Shown one piece after another: positions 25,412 to 33,604 of a stretch of 64,000 nt of DNA. The DNA is from Pinibacter soli (lineage in GTDB: Bacteria > Bacteroidota > Bacteroidia > Chitinophagales > Chitinophagaceae): contig NZ_JASBRG010000007.1 in the NCBI RefSeq assembly GCF_029961145.1, positions 2,920,533 through 2,984,532 on the forward strand, written 5' to 3'. Under the pieces are notes generated by a model. That model was not told where the DNA came from, searched no databases, and saw only the letters and a list, made by a program, of their open reading frames with translations. Position 1 is the stretch's first letter. Every line of letters begins with the position of its first letter. The translations under genes were made by a program, and so were the position numbers.

Positions 25412-26416
25412 CTAGTTAGCTGCATGCATGCCTAGAACTTCTTTCATGAAGCTCTCTGTTTCCCTCTTCACTCCTTCTACATCGCCGGATTTTATGTAGG
25501 AACCTATCACGTGGTTACCGGTGTTGGGCATTGCTTTTTCTCTTTTGAGGTTCGCAGAAGTTCCCAATTCATCAAACATCTTTCTCATAGCGGAAACTTT
25601 TACGACAGGGTCCTGATGTTCTTCATCTTTGTAATAGTACAAGAGTAGCACTGGTTGTTTTACTTTTTCGAAAGTTTCTTTAGTCATTGTTGTTTCAAGC
25701 ATTTCTTGCAATGCTACAGCAGCTTCCAGTCTGTATTTGTAATCCCAATATTGTTTATATACAGGTCTGGTATCGTCAGAAACTTTGTAATCACTGCCCA
25801 TTACTTTCCTTGCAACTTGCAAACCCCAATGATTGTTTAGAATCCACGCATTCGGATCGTTGATGGCAATGTTTGGTGAATACAGGATCAGCCCAGCAAT
25901 TTGATCAGGAAACGTTGCCGCCAATTGCAGCGCTTGTGTACCACCGGTAGAGGTTCCCATGAGGATAACTTTTTTACCAATCTTCTTACCAATTTCCAGT
26001 GCTTCTTTCGCACTTTCCCAATATTCATCGGCAGTAAGATTGATCATGGCGTCACTTGTGTCAATACCATGTTCTGCCAAACGCGAGAGATACAAGTTGC
26101 AACCGAATTTTTTCGCAATGTCAGTGTGCGTTGGAGCGCCTTCAGCTTGTGAAGCGGAAAATCCGTGAAGGTAAATGATGGAATATTCCGTTACATTTTT
26201 CAGCGAGTCGTTAGCCCAGATGATCCTTGCTTCATTATCGGGCTTCACTTTATGTCCGGCTTCATGGCTAGCTATATAATTTTTTAAACTGTCTCCGCCT
26301 GAAGGCACAACGGGTAGATTATTACTATAAAGCGGTTTGGATGGCGCGGGCCCCAAAACGTATACTATTGCCAATACAAGGAGAATTAAACCCGGTACGA
26401 GCATCCATTTTTTCAT
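25412..26416 (-). CDS. Alpha/beta hydrolase, membrane-anchored
   Basis: 334 residues. An N-terminal hydrophobic helix (about 4-23) could be a signal anchor. The hydrolase fold shows IYLHGFSAS (oxyanion region, about 81-89), the nucleophile elbow GTSTGG with S156, and a late GNHVIGS segment supplying the probable catalytic histidine. Members include esterases and lipases; no substrate can be read from the sequence. It is alone on its strand between the radical SAM gene and typA. Confidence 0.85.
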   Translation of the reverse strand: MKKWMLVPGLILLVLAIVYVLGPAPSKPLYSNNLPVVPSGGDSLKNYIASHEAGHKVKPDNEARIIWANDSLKNVTEYSIIYLHGFSASQAEGAPTHTDIAKKFGCNLYLSRLAEHGIDTSDAMINLTADEYWESAKEALEIGKKIGKKVILMGTSTGGTQALQLAATFPDQIAGLILYSPNIAINDPNAWILNNHWGLQVARKVMGSDYKVSDDTRPVYKQYWDYKYRLEAAVALQEMLETTMTKETFEKVKQPVLLLYYYKDEEHQDPVVKVSAMRKMFDELGTSANLKREKAMPNTGNHVIGSYIKSGDVEGVKRETESFMKEVLGMHAAN

Positions 26417-26732
26417 AAAAGCTAAATTAAGGTGTGTGGCTTAAGGTAAAGGGTTTAGGCGCCTTACACCTTATACCCTATTCTTTCTCAAGATGAACTT
26501 ATTAAAATTCAACGGCTTATCATAACAAATTAAAAATTTTCATTGAAAGATTATATGGCACAGTTTGTGGCACTTGTTAAAAATCCGATACGGCTACTTT
26601 ATGTTATTCTTAAACACTATACTTTCTTTGGTTAGCCCATATAATCCTTGTACCTTTGCGCCTTGTTTAAATTTCGGGTATTTATACCCTGTTAAACTGA
26701 ACTAAAGTCTCTTTAGTAACTTAAATAAGAAT
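26417..26732. other. Divergent gap with family J repeat and typA promoter
   Basis: 26417-26490 carries facing AAGGTGTGTGGC / TTAAGGTAAAGGG and CCTTACACCTTATACCC words, related to 1857-1975. The remainder is AT-rich and includes the typA promoter. No gene is supported. Confidence 0.6.
26627..26658 (+). promoter_or_regulatory. typA promoter (TTTG-N20-TACCTTTG)
   Basis: TTTG at 26627-26630 and TACCTTTG at 26651-26658, separated by 20 bases, fit the Bacteroidota -33/-7 consensus closely. A 5' leader of about 65 bases would follow. Confidence 0.65.
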
Positions 26733-28541
26733 ATGGAAATCAGAAATATAGCAATTATTGCTCACGTTGACCACGGTAAAACGACCCTGGTAGATAAAAT
26801 TTTACACACCACGCACGTTTTCCGTGAAAACCAGGAAACAGGTGATTTGATAATGGATAGCAATGACCTGGAAAGGGAACGTGGTATCACTATCTTCAGT
26901 AAAAATGCGGCTGTAACATATAAAGGCGTTAAAATTAACGTAATCGATACTCCAGGTCACGCCGACTTTGGCGGTGAGGTAGAACGTGTGTTGAAAATGG
27001 CGGATGGTGTAATCCTCCTGGTGGATGCTTACGAAGGCCCAATGCCTCAAACACGTTTCGTGTTGCAAAAAGCATTACAACTGAACCTAAAACCAATCGT
27101 AGTTATCAATAAAGTAGATAAACCTAACTGTCGCCCTGATGAGGTGCATGATGCGGTTTTCGAACTTTTCTTTAACCTTGATGCTACAGAGGAACAATTG
27201 AACTTCCCTACTTACTACGGTAGTGGTAAAAATGGCTGGTTCAACGACTCATTAACTCAAATTGACAATATCGATCCTTTGCTGGATGGTATTTTAAAAT
27301 ATGTACCTGCGCCTAAAGTAGAAGAAGGTACACTGCAATTGCAAATCACTTCTCTTGATTATTCTTCCTTCCTTGGTCGTATCGCTGTAGGTAAAGTTAC
27401 CCGCGGTTCTATCAAAGAAAACCAACCAATTGCGCTTGTACAAGCTGATGGCAGCATCAAAAAATCAAGAGTAAGAGAATTGTATGTTTTCGAAGGAATG
27501 GGCAAGAAAAAAACTACGGAAGTATTGTCTGGTGATCTTTGCGCAGTAGTTGGTTTGGAAGACTTCAACATCGGTGATACCATCGCTGATTTTGAAAATC
27601 CTGAAGCGCTACCTGTTATCAGCGTTGACGAACCAACAATGAACATGACGTTCAGCATTAACAACTCTCCTTTCTTTGGTAAAGACGGCAAATTCGTTAC
27701 ATCTCGTCACTTGCGTGATCGTTTGATGAAAGAAACTGAAAAGAACCTTGCTTTGAGAGTAATGGATACAGATAGTGGTGATAGCTTCCTTGTTTACGGT
27801 CGTGGTATCCTTCACTTAGGTGTATTGATCGAAACAATGCGTCGTGAAGGCTACGAGTTGACTGTAGGTCAACCTCAGGTAATCGTAAAAAACATTGATG
27901 GCAAGAAATCTGAACCATACGAAACATTGGTAGTAGACGTTCCACAAGAATTTGCTTCTAAAGTTATCGATCTTGTTACACGCCGTAAAGGTGAAATGTT
28001 GATTATGGAAACTAAAGGTGAAATGCAACACCTTGAATTCGATATTCCTTCACGTGGTTTGATCGGTTTGCGTACACAAATGCTGACTGCAACTACGGGT
28101 GAAGCTGTAATGGCGCACCGCTTTAGCGAATACAAACCATGGAAAGGACCAATTCCTGGCCGTAACAATGGTGTATTGATCTCTAAAGATGCAGGTACAA
28201 CAACAGGTTACTCTTTGGATAAACTACAAGACAGAGGTTTCTTCTTCGTAGATCCAGGTGAGGAAGTGTACAAAGGCATGATCGTTGGTGAAAACAACAA
28301 ACCTGGTGATCTTGTGATCAACAGTAATGAAGGTAAAAAACTTACCAACATGCGTGCAAGCGGTAGTGATGCTGCAACCAACATCGCTCCTAAACGCCTT
28401 ATGACTTTGGAAGAGTGCATGGAATACATCCAGTTCGATGAGTGTATCGAGGTTACTCCAAACTTCATCCGTATGCGTAAAGCTATTTTGGACGAAGAAG
28501 AAAGAAAGAAACAACAAAAATCTATGAAGGTAGAAGCTTAG
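26733..28541 (+). CDS. typA: Translational GTPase TypA/BipA
   Basis: 602 residues, normal family length. The G domain begins with the P-loop AHVDHGKTT (10-18), followed by the switch region RGITIFSKN, DTPGHADFGGEVERV and NKVD. EF-Tu domain II, EF-G-like domains and the C-terminal domain specific to BipA follow (MRASGSDAATNIAPKRLMTLEECMEYI). It acts on the ribosome in 50S assembly and stress adaptation. A dedicated promoter and terminator make it a single-gene unit. Codon use looks like that of a highly expressed gene. Confidence 0.97.
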   Translation: MEIRNIAIIAHVDHGKTTLVDKILHTTHVFRENQETGDLIMDSNDLERERGITIFSKNAAVTYKGVKINVIDTPGHADFGGEVERVLKMADGVILLVDAYEGPMPQTRFVLQKALQLNLKPIVVINKVDKPNCRPDEVHDAVFELFFNLDATEEQLNFPTYYGSGKNGWFNDSLTQIDNIDPLLDGILKYVPAPKVEEGTLQLQITSLDYSSFLGRIAVGKVTRGSIKENQPIALVQADGSIKKSRVRELYVFEGMGKKKTTEVLSGDLCAVVGLEDFNIGDTIADFENPEALPVISVDEPTMNMTFSINNSPFFGKDGKFVTSRHLRDRLMKETEKNLALRVMDTDSGDSFLVYGRGILHLGVLIETMRREGYELTVGQPQVIVKNIDGKKSEPYETLVVDVPQEFASKVIDLVTRRKGEMLIMETKGEMQHLEFDIPSRGLIGLRTQMLTATTGEAVMAHRFSEYKPWKGPIPGRNNGVLISKDAGTTTGYSLDKLQDRGFFFVDPGEEVYKGMIVGENNKPGDLVINSNEGKKLTNMRASGSDAATNIAPKRLMTLEECMEYIQFDECIEVTPNFIRMRKAILDEEERKKQQKSMKVEA

Positions 28542-28564
28542 TAGGTTTTGAGTTATAAATTTTG

Positions 28565-28595
28565 AAAGGGAATCGCGAAAGTGGTTCCCTTTTTT
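28565..28595 (+). terminator. Terminator of typA
   Basis: AAAGGGAATCGC pairs with GTGGTTCCCTTT (two G-U pairs) around a GAAA tetraloop, followed by TTTTA. Confidence 0.88.
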
Positions 28596-28709
28596 AATGG
28601 CGCAAAACAGGAACGCAGATTTTCATAATTGTCATGATTTGTTAAGATTTCTCATCTGTCATGATGAGCACGATTTCAAGAAAATGTTGTTTTTAATGAT
28701 GGCCAGGTA

Positions 28710-29396
28710 ATGACTCAGTCAGGTACAATGAATAAGTTCTTTTTGATGTCATTGTTGCTAATATCTTCAGCCGTATTCACATGGAATGCATTCTATCAAG
28801 GCGTAAATATTATGCCCTGGATGTTAGTTTCTGTAATACTTGGTTTCATAGCTGCACTTGTTCTGACTTTCAAACCTGTATGGGGCAGTTTCCTTGCACC
28901 AGTTTATGCATTGTTGGAAGGGGTATTTTTAGGAAGCGTGTCAGCTATTTACAATAATGCGTTTGCTAAAGTTGCTCCTGGCATTGTAACACAAGCCGTT
29001 GGTTTAACTTTTGGTGTAGTGATCGCAATGTTTGCACTGTATAAATTCAATGTTATTAGGGTTACGGAGAAACTCAAGTCTATAATTTTTATGGCAACTG
29101 CAGGTATTGCCGTTTTCTACTTGATAGCAATGATTCTACGCTTCTTCAATATTGATATTATGATGGTAAGCGATGCAAACAGAGGTAGCATGTTCGGCAT
29201 CGGAATCTCATTATTTGTAGTTGGAATTGCCGCGTTGAATCTGTTGTTGGATTTCGATAGAATCGATAGCCTTGCTAAACAGGGCGCACCAAAGTACATG
29301 GAGTGGTACGGTGCGTTTGGATTGATGGTTACAATCGTTTGGTTGTACCTTGAAATACTGCGCTTGCTGTCAAGATTTGCGAGCAATAAAAATTAA
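28710..29396 (+). CDS. Bax inhibitor-1/YccA-family membrane protein
   Basis: 228 residues with about seven transmembrane helices and the BI-1 ending LDFDRIDSLAKQGAPKYMEWYGAFGLMVTIVWLYLEILRLL, including the acidic pair of the putative Ca/H channel. The ATG at 28710 is the first in a frame that is open back to 28668; the extra codons (RFQENVVFNDGQ) resemble the N-terminal region usual in relatives. Upstream is a stop and a degenerate family G repeat, so the original N-terminus may have been lost. The physiological role in bacteria is unclear. Confidence 0.88.
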   Translation: MTQSGTMNKFFLMSLLLISSAVFTWNAFYQGVNIMPWMLVSVILGFIAALVLTFKPVWGSFLAPVYALLEGVFLGSVSAIYNNAFAKVAPGIVTQAVGLTFGVVIAMFALYKFNVIRVTEKLKSIIFMATAGIAVFYLIAMILRFFNIDIMMVSDANRGSMFGIGISLFVVGIAALNLLLDFDRIDSLAKQGAPKYMEWYGAFGLMVTIVWLYLEILRLLSRFASNKN

Positions 29397-29476
29397 AAAA
29401 TCAAAAGGTAAAAGTCAAAAAGAGAACTCAACAATCAAGGCTTGTTTTTGAATTTTGACTTTTAAATTTTTACTTA
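29397..29476. repeat. Family E repeat
   Basis: Words TCAAAAGGTAAAAGTCAAAAAG face TTGAATTTTGACTTTTAAATTTTTACT in inverted orientation, directly after the BI-1 stop. Confidence 0.55.
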
Positions 29477-29480
29477 ATAA

Positions 29481-29513
29481 AAAAGGAGTTGATCAATATT
29501 CAACTCCTTTTTT
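29481..29513. terminator. Bidirectional terminator
   Basis: AAAAGGAGTTGA (29481-29492) pairs perfectly with TCAACTCCTTTT (29500-29511), loop of 7. T-runs exist on both strands, so it can end the BI-1 transcript (plus) and the THX transcript (minus). Confidence 0.92.
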
Positions 29514-29514
29514 A

Positions 29515-29637
29515 TTATTGAGCACTAGCTTTTTTTGCTGCTGCTTTTTTGGCTTGTGAAGGTCTAGCAATTCTGCTTTTGCCAAATGATCCTTTGAAGA
29601 TCTTACCTTTTTTGGTTTTTTTATCACCTCTACCCAT
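29515..29637 (-). CDS. 30S ribosomal protein THX
   Basis: A 40-residue, very basic protein: MGRGDKKTKKGKIFKGSFGK, then SRIARPSQ and an alanine/lysine tail. The opening MGRGDKKTKKGKIF is the hallmark of bacterial THX, a small protein wedged in the head of the 30S subunit. The ATG is at 29637 and the TAA at 29515-29517, next to a terminator. A longer overlapping frame on the same strand is spurious. Confidence 0.93.
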   Translation of the reverse strand: MGRGDKKTKKGKIFKGSFGKSRIARPSQAKKAAAKKASAQ

Positions 29638-29999
29638 GATCTAAATTTTTTTAGTTTTAACTGAACTGCAAAAATGCACAAAAAATATCGTTTTTCCTGC
29701 ATTGAACGGATACATTTTAGGAATTGGCACGCAGATGACACAGATTAGACTGATGTACGCTGATCTTTGATGAACAACTGAACCAAATACAATACTCTCA
29801 GAAACTTATGTAATTCAATTTATCAGGCCTGTGCGGATTTCTGTCAAAACATCAACTAGCTGGTCGTGCTCTATGAGAGTTACATATTTGATCGAAAAAA
29901 ATCAGTGCAAATCCGTCTAATCTGTGTCATCCGTGTGCTCAATCTCAGGCATAAAAAAACCCCGCATGAGCGAGGTCTAAATGCAATTTGAGGCCAGCA
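29638..29999. repeat. Family G inverted repeat filling the THX-HU gap
   Basis: The left arm, about 29726-29769, and the right arm, about 29896-29940, are imperfect reverse complements over some 44 bases (CAGATGACACAGATTAGAC faces GTCTAATCTGTGTCATC), with about 126 bases between. Words recur at about 9-base steps. Other members: 32581-32798, 35114-35233, 54155-54208. No gene is present; a TTTTTTT run at 29659 and the HU terminator lie at the edges. Confidence 0.75.
29953..29976 (-). terminator. Terminator of the HU gene
   Basis: On the minus strand ACCTCGC pairs with GCGGGGT (one G-U) around TCAT, followed by TTTTTTAT. Confidence 0.85.
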
Positions 30000-30269
30000 T
30001 TATAATTTAGCAGACAATTCTTTACCTGCTTTAAATTTAGCCACTTTTTTAGCTTTAATTTTAATAACTGCGCCAGTTTGAGGGTTGCGGCCATTACGTG
30101 CTGCTCTTTTAGAAACAGAGAATGTACCAAATCCAACCAAGGTAACTTTACCACCACCTTTCAAAGTTTTAGTAACTGCTTCTGTGAAAGAATCCAAAGC
30201 AGCGTTAGCCTGTGTTTTTGTGATGCCCGCATCATCGGCGAGTTTTGCGATTAATTCAGCTTTGTTCAT
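30000..30269 (-). CDS. HU-family DNA-binding protein
   Basis: 89 residues from the ATG at 30269. The alternative 36-residue upstream extension is promoter sequence. It starts MNKAELIAKLADDAGITK and holds the DNA-binding arm signature GFGTFSVSKRAARNGRNPQTG, then a basic C-terminus. HU dimers bend and compact DNA in the nucleoid. A well-spaced TAAATTTG box lies upstream and a terminator downstream, so it is monocistronic and probably strongly expressed. Confidence 0.96.
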   Translation of the reverse strand: MNKAELIAKLADDAGITKTQANAALDSFTEAVTKTLKGGGKVTLVGFGTFSVSKRAARNGRNPQTGAVIKIKAKKVAKFKAGKELSAKL

Positions 30270-30298
30270 AGTGTGAAATTTAAATTTTTTAAGCAAGA

Positions 30299-30329
30299 CA
30301 AATTTATACGCTTTTTGTTTCCAACAAAA
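30299..30329 (-). promoter_or_regulatory. HU gene promoter (TTTTG-N18-TAAATTTG)
   Basis: On the minus strand TTTTG (30329-30325) is followed after 18 bases by TAAATTTG (30306-30299), matching the Bacteroidota -33/-7 pattern. The ATG follows 29 bases later. Confidence 0.6.
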
Positions 30330-30448
30330 TTTTTTTGCAACTTTTATATACTGCCAAAAACTGTCAGAAACCCGCACGTGACAAGCGTTATAGAGAAAAA
30401 GGCTAATACGAGATACGGAAACGTGGATATACGCAATCGCCCCAAATG

Positions 30449-30500
30449 CAATACTGGCAAGGATTTCAGCCCATAAAAGACCAAATCCTTACCAGTATTG
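30449..30500. repeat. 18-bp-stem hairpin without T-run
   Basis: Arms 30449-30466 and 30483-30500 are reverse complements at 17 of 18 positions, with a 16-base loop. No T-run follows on either strand. It lies between the DUF4286 stop and the HU promoter. Confidence 0.75.
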
Positions 30501-30564
30501 ACTTTCAAAAGAATTTACGATTTCTTTCCAATAGTGCCCAAAAACTTAATATTATTATCCACAA

Positions 30565-30885
30565 TTATTGCACAACCTCCATTACAGAGTGAAATGACAC
30601 AAATCTGTCACCCCATTTATCGTATCCTTTCTGCCGCATACCTTCCGAAAACTTAGTGATATAGCGGTTGTAGAGGGCTTTTGATTCTGCGAAATATTGC
30701 ACGGCATAGGTTGGTCCCTCAGTCTCGTCAATTTCATGCAGCTTTAATATTCTGAATGATGTAAAACACTCTGTTGCCAGTACTTCCGGCGCATGTACGG
30801 TGCGCATCCACTCGAGCCAGGCCTCATGAATGGGCCAGCTCACCATGGATGTTACGTTGTATATAAACCCAATGCTTTCGTTCAT
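30565..30885 (-). CDS. DUF4286 family protein
   Basis: 106 residues from the ATG at 30885 (MNESIGFIYNVTSMVSW). The frame stays open upstream into a family E repeat and exonuclease III, but those codons are repeat-derived. Features of the family are visible: YNVTSMV, EWMRTVHAPEVLA, GPTYAVQYF, RYITKFSEGMRQKGYDKWGDRFVSFHSVMEV. The fold resembles small alpha-beta (ferredoxin-like) proteins. No known function. It is cotranscribed with exonuclease III, 29 bases upstream. Confidence 0.85.
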   Translation of the reverse strand: MNESIGFIYNVTSMVSWPIHEAWLEWMRTVHAPEVLATECFTSFRILKLHEIDETEGPTYAVQYFAESKALYNRYITKFSEGMRQKGYDKWGDRFVSFHSVMEVVQ

Positions 30886-30914
30886 TGCTTTGTTTTGAAT
30901 TTTTACTTTTGAAT

Positions 30915-31682
30915 TTAGAATTTTAGTTTCAGGTAAACCGGGCAATGATCACTGTGTTTTACGTCAGGATAAATTTTTGCGTCGGCAATATTATCTGTGA
31001 GGTTTTGCGTAACGCTTATGTAATCTATGCGCCAACCTTTGTTCTGCAGGCGAACAGTTGGAAAGCGCTGACTCCACCAACTGTAGTGATGGGGTTCTGC
31101 GTTAATGTGGCGAAACGAGTCTGTAAACCCGCTTACAAAAAAAGTATCCATCCATGCTCTTTCTTCAGGTAAGAAGCCGGATGACTTTTTATTTCCTTTT
31201 GGATCATGAATATCTATTTCCCTGTGCGCTATATTGTAGTCACCGCAAACGATAACCTTTGGTCTTGTCTTTTTCAGGATATCAAGATATTCCACAAATT
31301 CATTCAGCCAAACGTATTTATAGCCTTGTCTTTCGTCCCCACTTGTACCCGAAGGGAAATATGCATTGATCAGCGTTATGTCGCCAAAATCGGCTCGTAT
31401 TACGCGTCCTTCGGCGTCGCTTTGCATATATCCATTACCCTGCTGCACATTGTCAGGTTTTATTTTGCTGAAAATAGCCACACCACTATAGCCTTTCTTC
31501 TCTGCTGAATACCAATAATCATGGAACCCAAGATCGGTAAACTCTTTATGGTTCACATTATCGCGATGAGCTTTTGTTTCCTGCACACAAATAATATCTG
31601 CGGGATCTGTTTTTAACCAGTCGATGAAACCTTTATTCATGGCAGCACGTATGCCGTTTACGTTGTAGCTGATGATGCGCAT
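30915..31682 (-). CDS. xth: Exodeoxyribonuclease III (AP endonuclease)
   Basis: 255 residues, normal length. Catalytic motifs of the exonuclease III/AP endonuclease fold are seen: SYNVNGIRAA (Asn), CVQETKAH (metal-binding Glu), CGDYNIAH (Asp/Asn pair) and SDHCPVYL (catalytic Asp-His). It repairs abasic sites by incision and 3' trimming. DUF4286 follows on the same transcript. The upstream gap to the LOG gene is a family E repeat containing TACTTTTG on the minus strand (31705-31712), which could act as a -7 box. Confidence 0.96.
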   Translation of the reverse strand: MRIISYNVNGIRAAMNKGFIDWLKTDPADIICVQETKAHRDNVNHKEFTDLGFHDYWYSAEKKGYSGVAIFSKIKPDNVQQGNGYMQSDAEGRVIRADFGDITLINAYFPSGTSGDERQGYKYVWLNEFVEYLDILKKTRPKVIVCGDYNIAHREIDIHDPKGNKKSSGFLPEERAWMDTFFVSGFTDSFRHINAEPHHYSWWSQRFPTVRLQNKGWRIDYISVTQNLTDNIADAKIYPDVKHSDHCPVYLKLKF

Positions 31683-31689
31683 AGCGAAA

Positions 31690-31778
31690 GTTTAATTATA
31701 AAGTCAAAAGTAATTCAAAACTGTGCAAGCTTTCGCATCATTTTTACTTTTGAATTTTTACTTTTTACTTTTTAATTA
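31690..31778. repeat. Family E inverted repeat in divergent gap
   Basis: AAAGTCAAAAGTAATTCAAA faces TTACTTTTGAATTTTTAC in a divergent intergenic region. The words contain TACTTTTG, a fit to the TAnnTTTG promoter box. Confidence 0.6.
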
Positions 31779-31784
31779 CATTTG
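31777..31784 (+). promoter_or_regulatory. Candidate -7 box for the LOG gene
   Basis: TACATTTG fits TAnnTTTG and ends 37 bases before the ATG at 31822, arguing against the TTG at 31798 as start. Confidence 0.45.
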
Positions 31785-31821
31785 ATTTGCCTCTTTATTG
31801 TTTCACCCAAGATCAATTGAA

Positions 31822-32571
31822 ATGACCCCGGAAAAAGAAAAGAAAGTCGTTAAGGCCAAGAAACAAATTTACCTCGAAGGGCCACGCAGCCGTGGATATG
31901 AATTCAGATTTGCGCTTAGAGTTTTCTGGCAATTCATTAAAGGATTCAGGACACTTCATTTTGTTGGACCATGCATTACCGTGTTTGGTTCTGCCAGATT
32001 CAAAGAAGATCATCCTTATTACGAAGCGGCGAGAACATTTGGAAAACGCATTGCTGACATGAGCTTTACAACGCTTACCGGAGGTGGTCCCGGCATCATG
32101 GAAGCTGCTAACAGAGGTGCTTTTGAAAATAACGGCTACTCTATAGGTTGTAACATTCAATTGCCATTTGAACAAAAGCCAAACCCCTATGTACAGAAGT
32201 CTATAACCTTTGAACACTTTTTTGTGAGAAAGGTATTGCTGGTAAAATATTCTTATGCGTTCATTATAATGCCAGGCGGTTTTGGCACGATGGATGAGTT
32301 TTTTGAAACGCTAACATTGGTGCAAACAAAAACGATCATCAATTTTCCCATCGTTCTATTTGGCAAAGAATATCACAAAACATTGTTTGACTACATGAAT
32401 AAAATGGCGGAGGAAAAAACAATTTCGCCGGAAGACCTCAACCTGGTACTACTAACCGATAGTATTGATGAAGCGATTGCACACATCGAAAAATACATCA
32501 AAACCAATTACACCATCAAGATACGCAAGAGAAAATGGTGGTTGTTTGAAGGCAAACAGCAAGCTGCGTAG
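31822..32571 (+). CDS. LOG-family (TIGR00730) nucleotide phosphoribohydrolase-like protein
   Basis: 249 residues from ATG 31822; an upstream TTG at 31798 would add 8 codons. The Rossmann core shows TGGGPGIMEAANRGA (86-100) and the signature PGGFGTMDE (151-159) of lysine decarboxylase-like/LOG proteins, which hydrolyse nucleoside 5'-monophosphates to free base and ribose phosphate. The basic C-terminal tail (RKRKWWLFEGKQ) is extra relative to the short LOG forms. It converges on the MurU-like gene with a family G repeat between. Confidence 0.9.
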   Translation: MTPEKEKKVVKAKKQIYLEGPRSRGYEFRFALRVFWQFIKGFRTLHFVGPCITVFGSARFKEDHPYYEAARTFGKRIADMSFTTLTGGGPGIMEAANRGAFENNGYSIGCNIQLPFEQKPNPYVQKSITFEHFFVRKVLLVKYSYAFIIMPGGFGTMDEFFETLTLVQTKTIINFPIVLFGKEYHKTLFDYMNKMAEEKTISPEDLNLVLLTDSIDEAIAHIEKYIKTNYTIKIRKRKWWLFEGKQQAA

Positions 32572-32580
32572 AGAGAATGG

Positions 32581-32798
32581 AACGCAGATGACACTGATTG
32601 GACTGATTTACACAGATTTTTCCGATCGCTGAAATGGCTTTGAAATTTTAGAAGTCAGTATACTTAAAAAGGATTTGAAATTTGATCAATTAATCAAATT
32701 TCAAATCCTTTTAATTTATCATTCTTACGCATGTAACACATTCAATAAAAGATCAGCTAAATCAGTCCAATCAGTGTCATCTGTGTGCCAACTGCGTT
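32581..32798. repeat. Family G inverted repeat with perfect 26-nt arms
   Basis: 32585-32610 and 32758-32783 are perfect 26-nt reverse complements, extended imperfectly on both sides. Between convergent genes, about 147 bases apart, with a terminator nested in the loop. Confidence 0.85.
32667..32712. terminator. Bidirectional terminator-like hairpin, perfect 20-bp stem
   Basis: 32667-32686 pairs perfectly with 32693-32712 around CAATTA. The arms end in AAAA/TTTT, giving short U-runs on both strands. It is placed to end both the LOG and the murU transcripts. Confidence 0.8.
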
Positions 32799-32804
32799 CG
32801 TTCT

Positions 32805-33518
32805 CTAAAACATTGCTTCGGCAATCGCCACTGACTCAGGTTTTCCAACATCGACCCATTTATCGCCTGTATGGTCATATGCAGCGATGGTGTGCGTTGC
32901 TGCTAATTCGAGATAAGAAGTTGCCAGTGAAAATTTCCCTTCCTTCGGCAAATATGAAAAAACTTCAGGCTGAAAAATCGCTATGCCACTGTAGGCTTTT
33001 TGCTGAAGATTGTCTTTTCTATGCACCATCTTTTCTTCGCCGGTTTGTGTGTTGATCCAGCCACACAAATGGCTTTCATTATCCAATAAAAAATAACGCG
33101 AAGTTTTTCTTTGCAAAACAGCTATTGAAATGAGAGCGTTTTCTTTTTTATGAAAATCAAGAAATGCATTGATATCAAGGTTTGTAAGGATGTCGACGTT
33201 TAACGTCAGGAACGGCTCATTTCCTTCCAGTAAAACTTTTGCCTTAACCAAACCACCTCCGGTTTCCAGCACCAACGCTTGTTCATCGCTGATTACTACA
33301 TTACTACCCCAACCTCCATTTTTCAAAATCGCATCCATGATCTGGTCAGCAAAGTGATGCACATTTACTACCACATCTGTAATGCCAAATTGCTGCAAAT
33401 ACTCAATATTGCGTTGCAGCAAACTTTTGCCATTTATAACGGCCAGTGCTTTAGGATGCTTATCTGTCCAGGGTTTGAAGCGAGTACCTAACCCCGCGGA
33501 GAATATCATTGCCTTCAT
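32805..33518 (-). CDS. murU: MurU-like sugar-1-phosphate nucleotidyltransferase
   Basis: 237 residues. The nucleotidyltransferase signature GLGTRFKPWTDKHPKAL (9-25) opens a Rossmann-like NTP_transferase domain, with LTLNVDIL as the metal-binding segment and ETGGGLVKA after it. In the AmgK-MurU pathway this enzyme makes UDP-MurNAc from MurNAc-alpha-1-phosphate, bypassing de novo synthesis. The AmgK-like kinase gene lies directly upstream on the same strand (86 bases), which supports this over other sugar specificities. The assignment rests on the pairing. Confidence 0.82.
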   Translation of the reverse strand: MKAMIFSAGLGTRFKPWTDKHPKALAVINGKSLLQRNIEYLQQFGITDVVVNVHHFADQIMDAILKNGGWGSNVVISDEQALVLETGGGLVKAKVLLEGNEPFLTLNVDILTNLDINAFLDFHKKENALISIAVLQRKTSRYFLLDNESHLCGWINTQTGEEKMVHRKDNLQQKAYSGIAIFQPEVFSYLPKEGKFSLATSYLELAATHTIAAYDHTGDKWVDVGKPESVAIAEAMF

Positions 33519-33604
33519 AAAGTTACTAGTTGTTATTTATTAGTTGTTAGTAGATCAAGAAATGTCGGCATCCAAACGAATGTGCTAACAACTACCAACT
33601 CGTT
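33519..33604. repeat. Family K inverted repeat (TAGTTGT words)
   Basis: TAGTTGTTATTTATTAGTTG near 33528 faces CTAACAACTACCAACTCG near 33586. Words recur at 7-base steps. It fills the gap between the kinase and the nucleotidyltransferase genes. Confidence 0.55.

Noticed and set aside
25116..25412. Minus-strand frame in the radical SAM-hydrolase gap
   Set aside because: Partly antisense to the radical SAM gene and partly family I repeat.
29493..29741. 82-codon frame overlapping the THX gene
   Set aside because: It is another frame; the 40-residue THX reading with its MGRGDKKTKKGKIF opening is clearly correct.
32675..33055. Plus-strand frame opposite murU
   Set aside because: Mostly antisense to murU with family G repeat in front.
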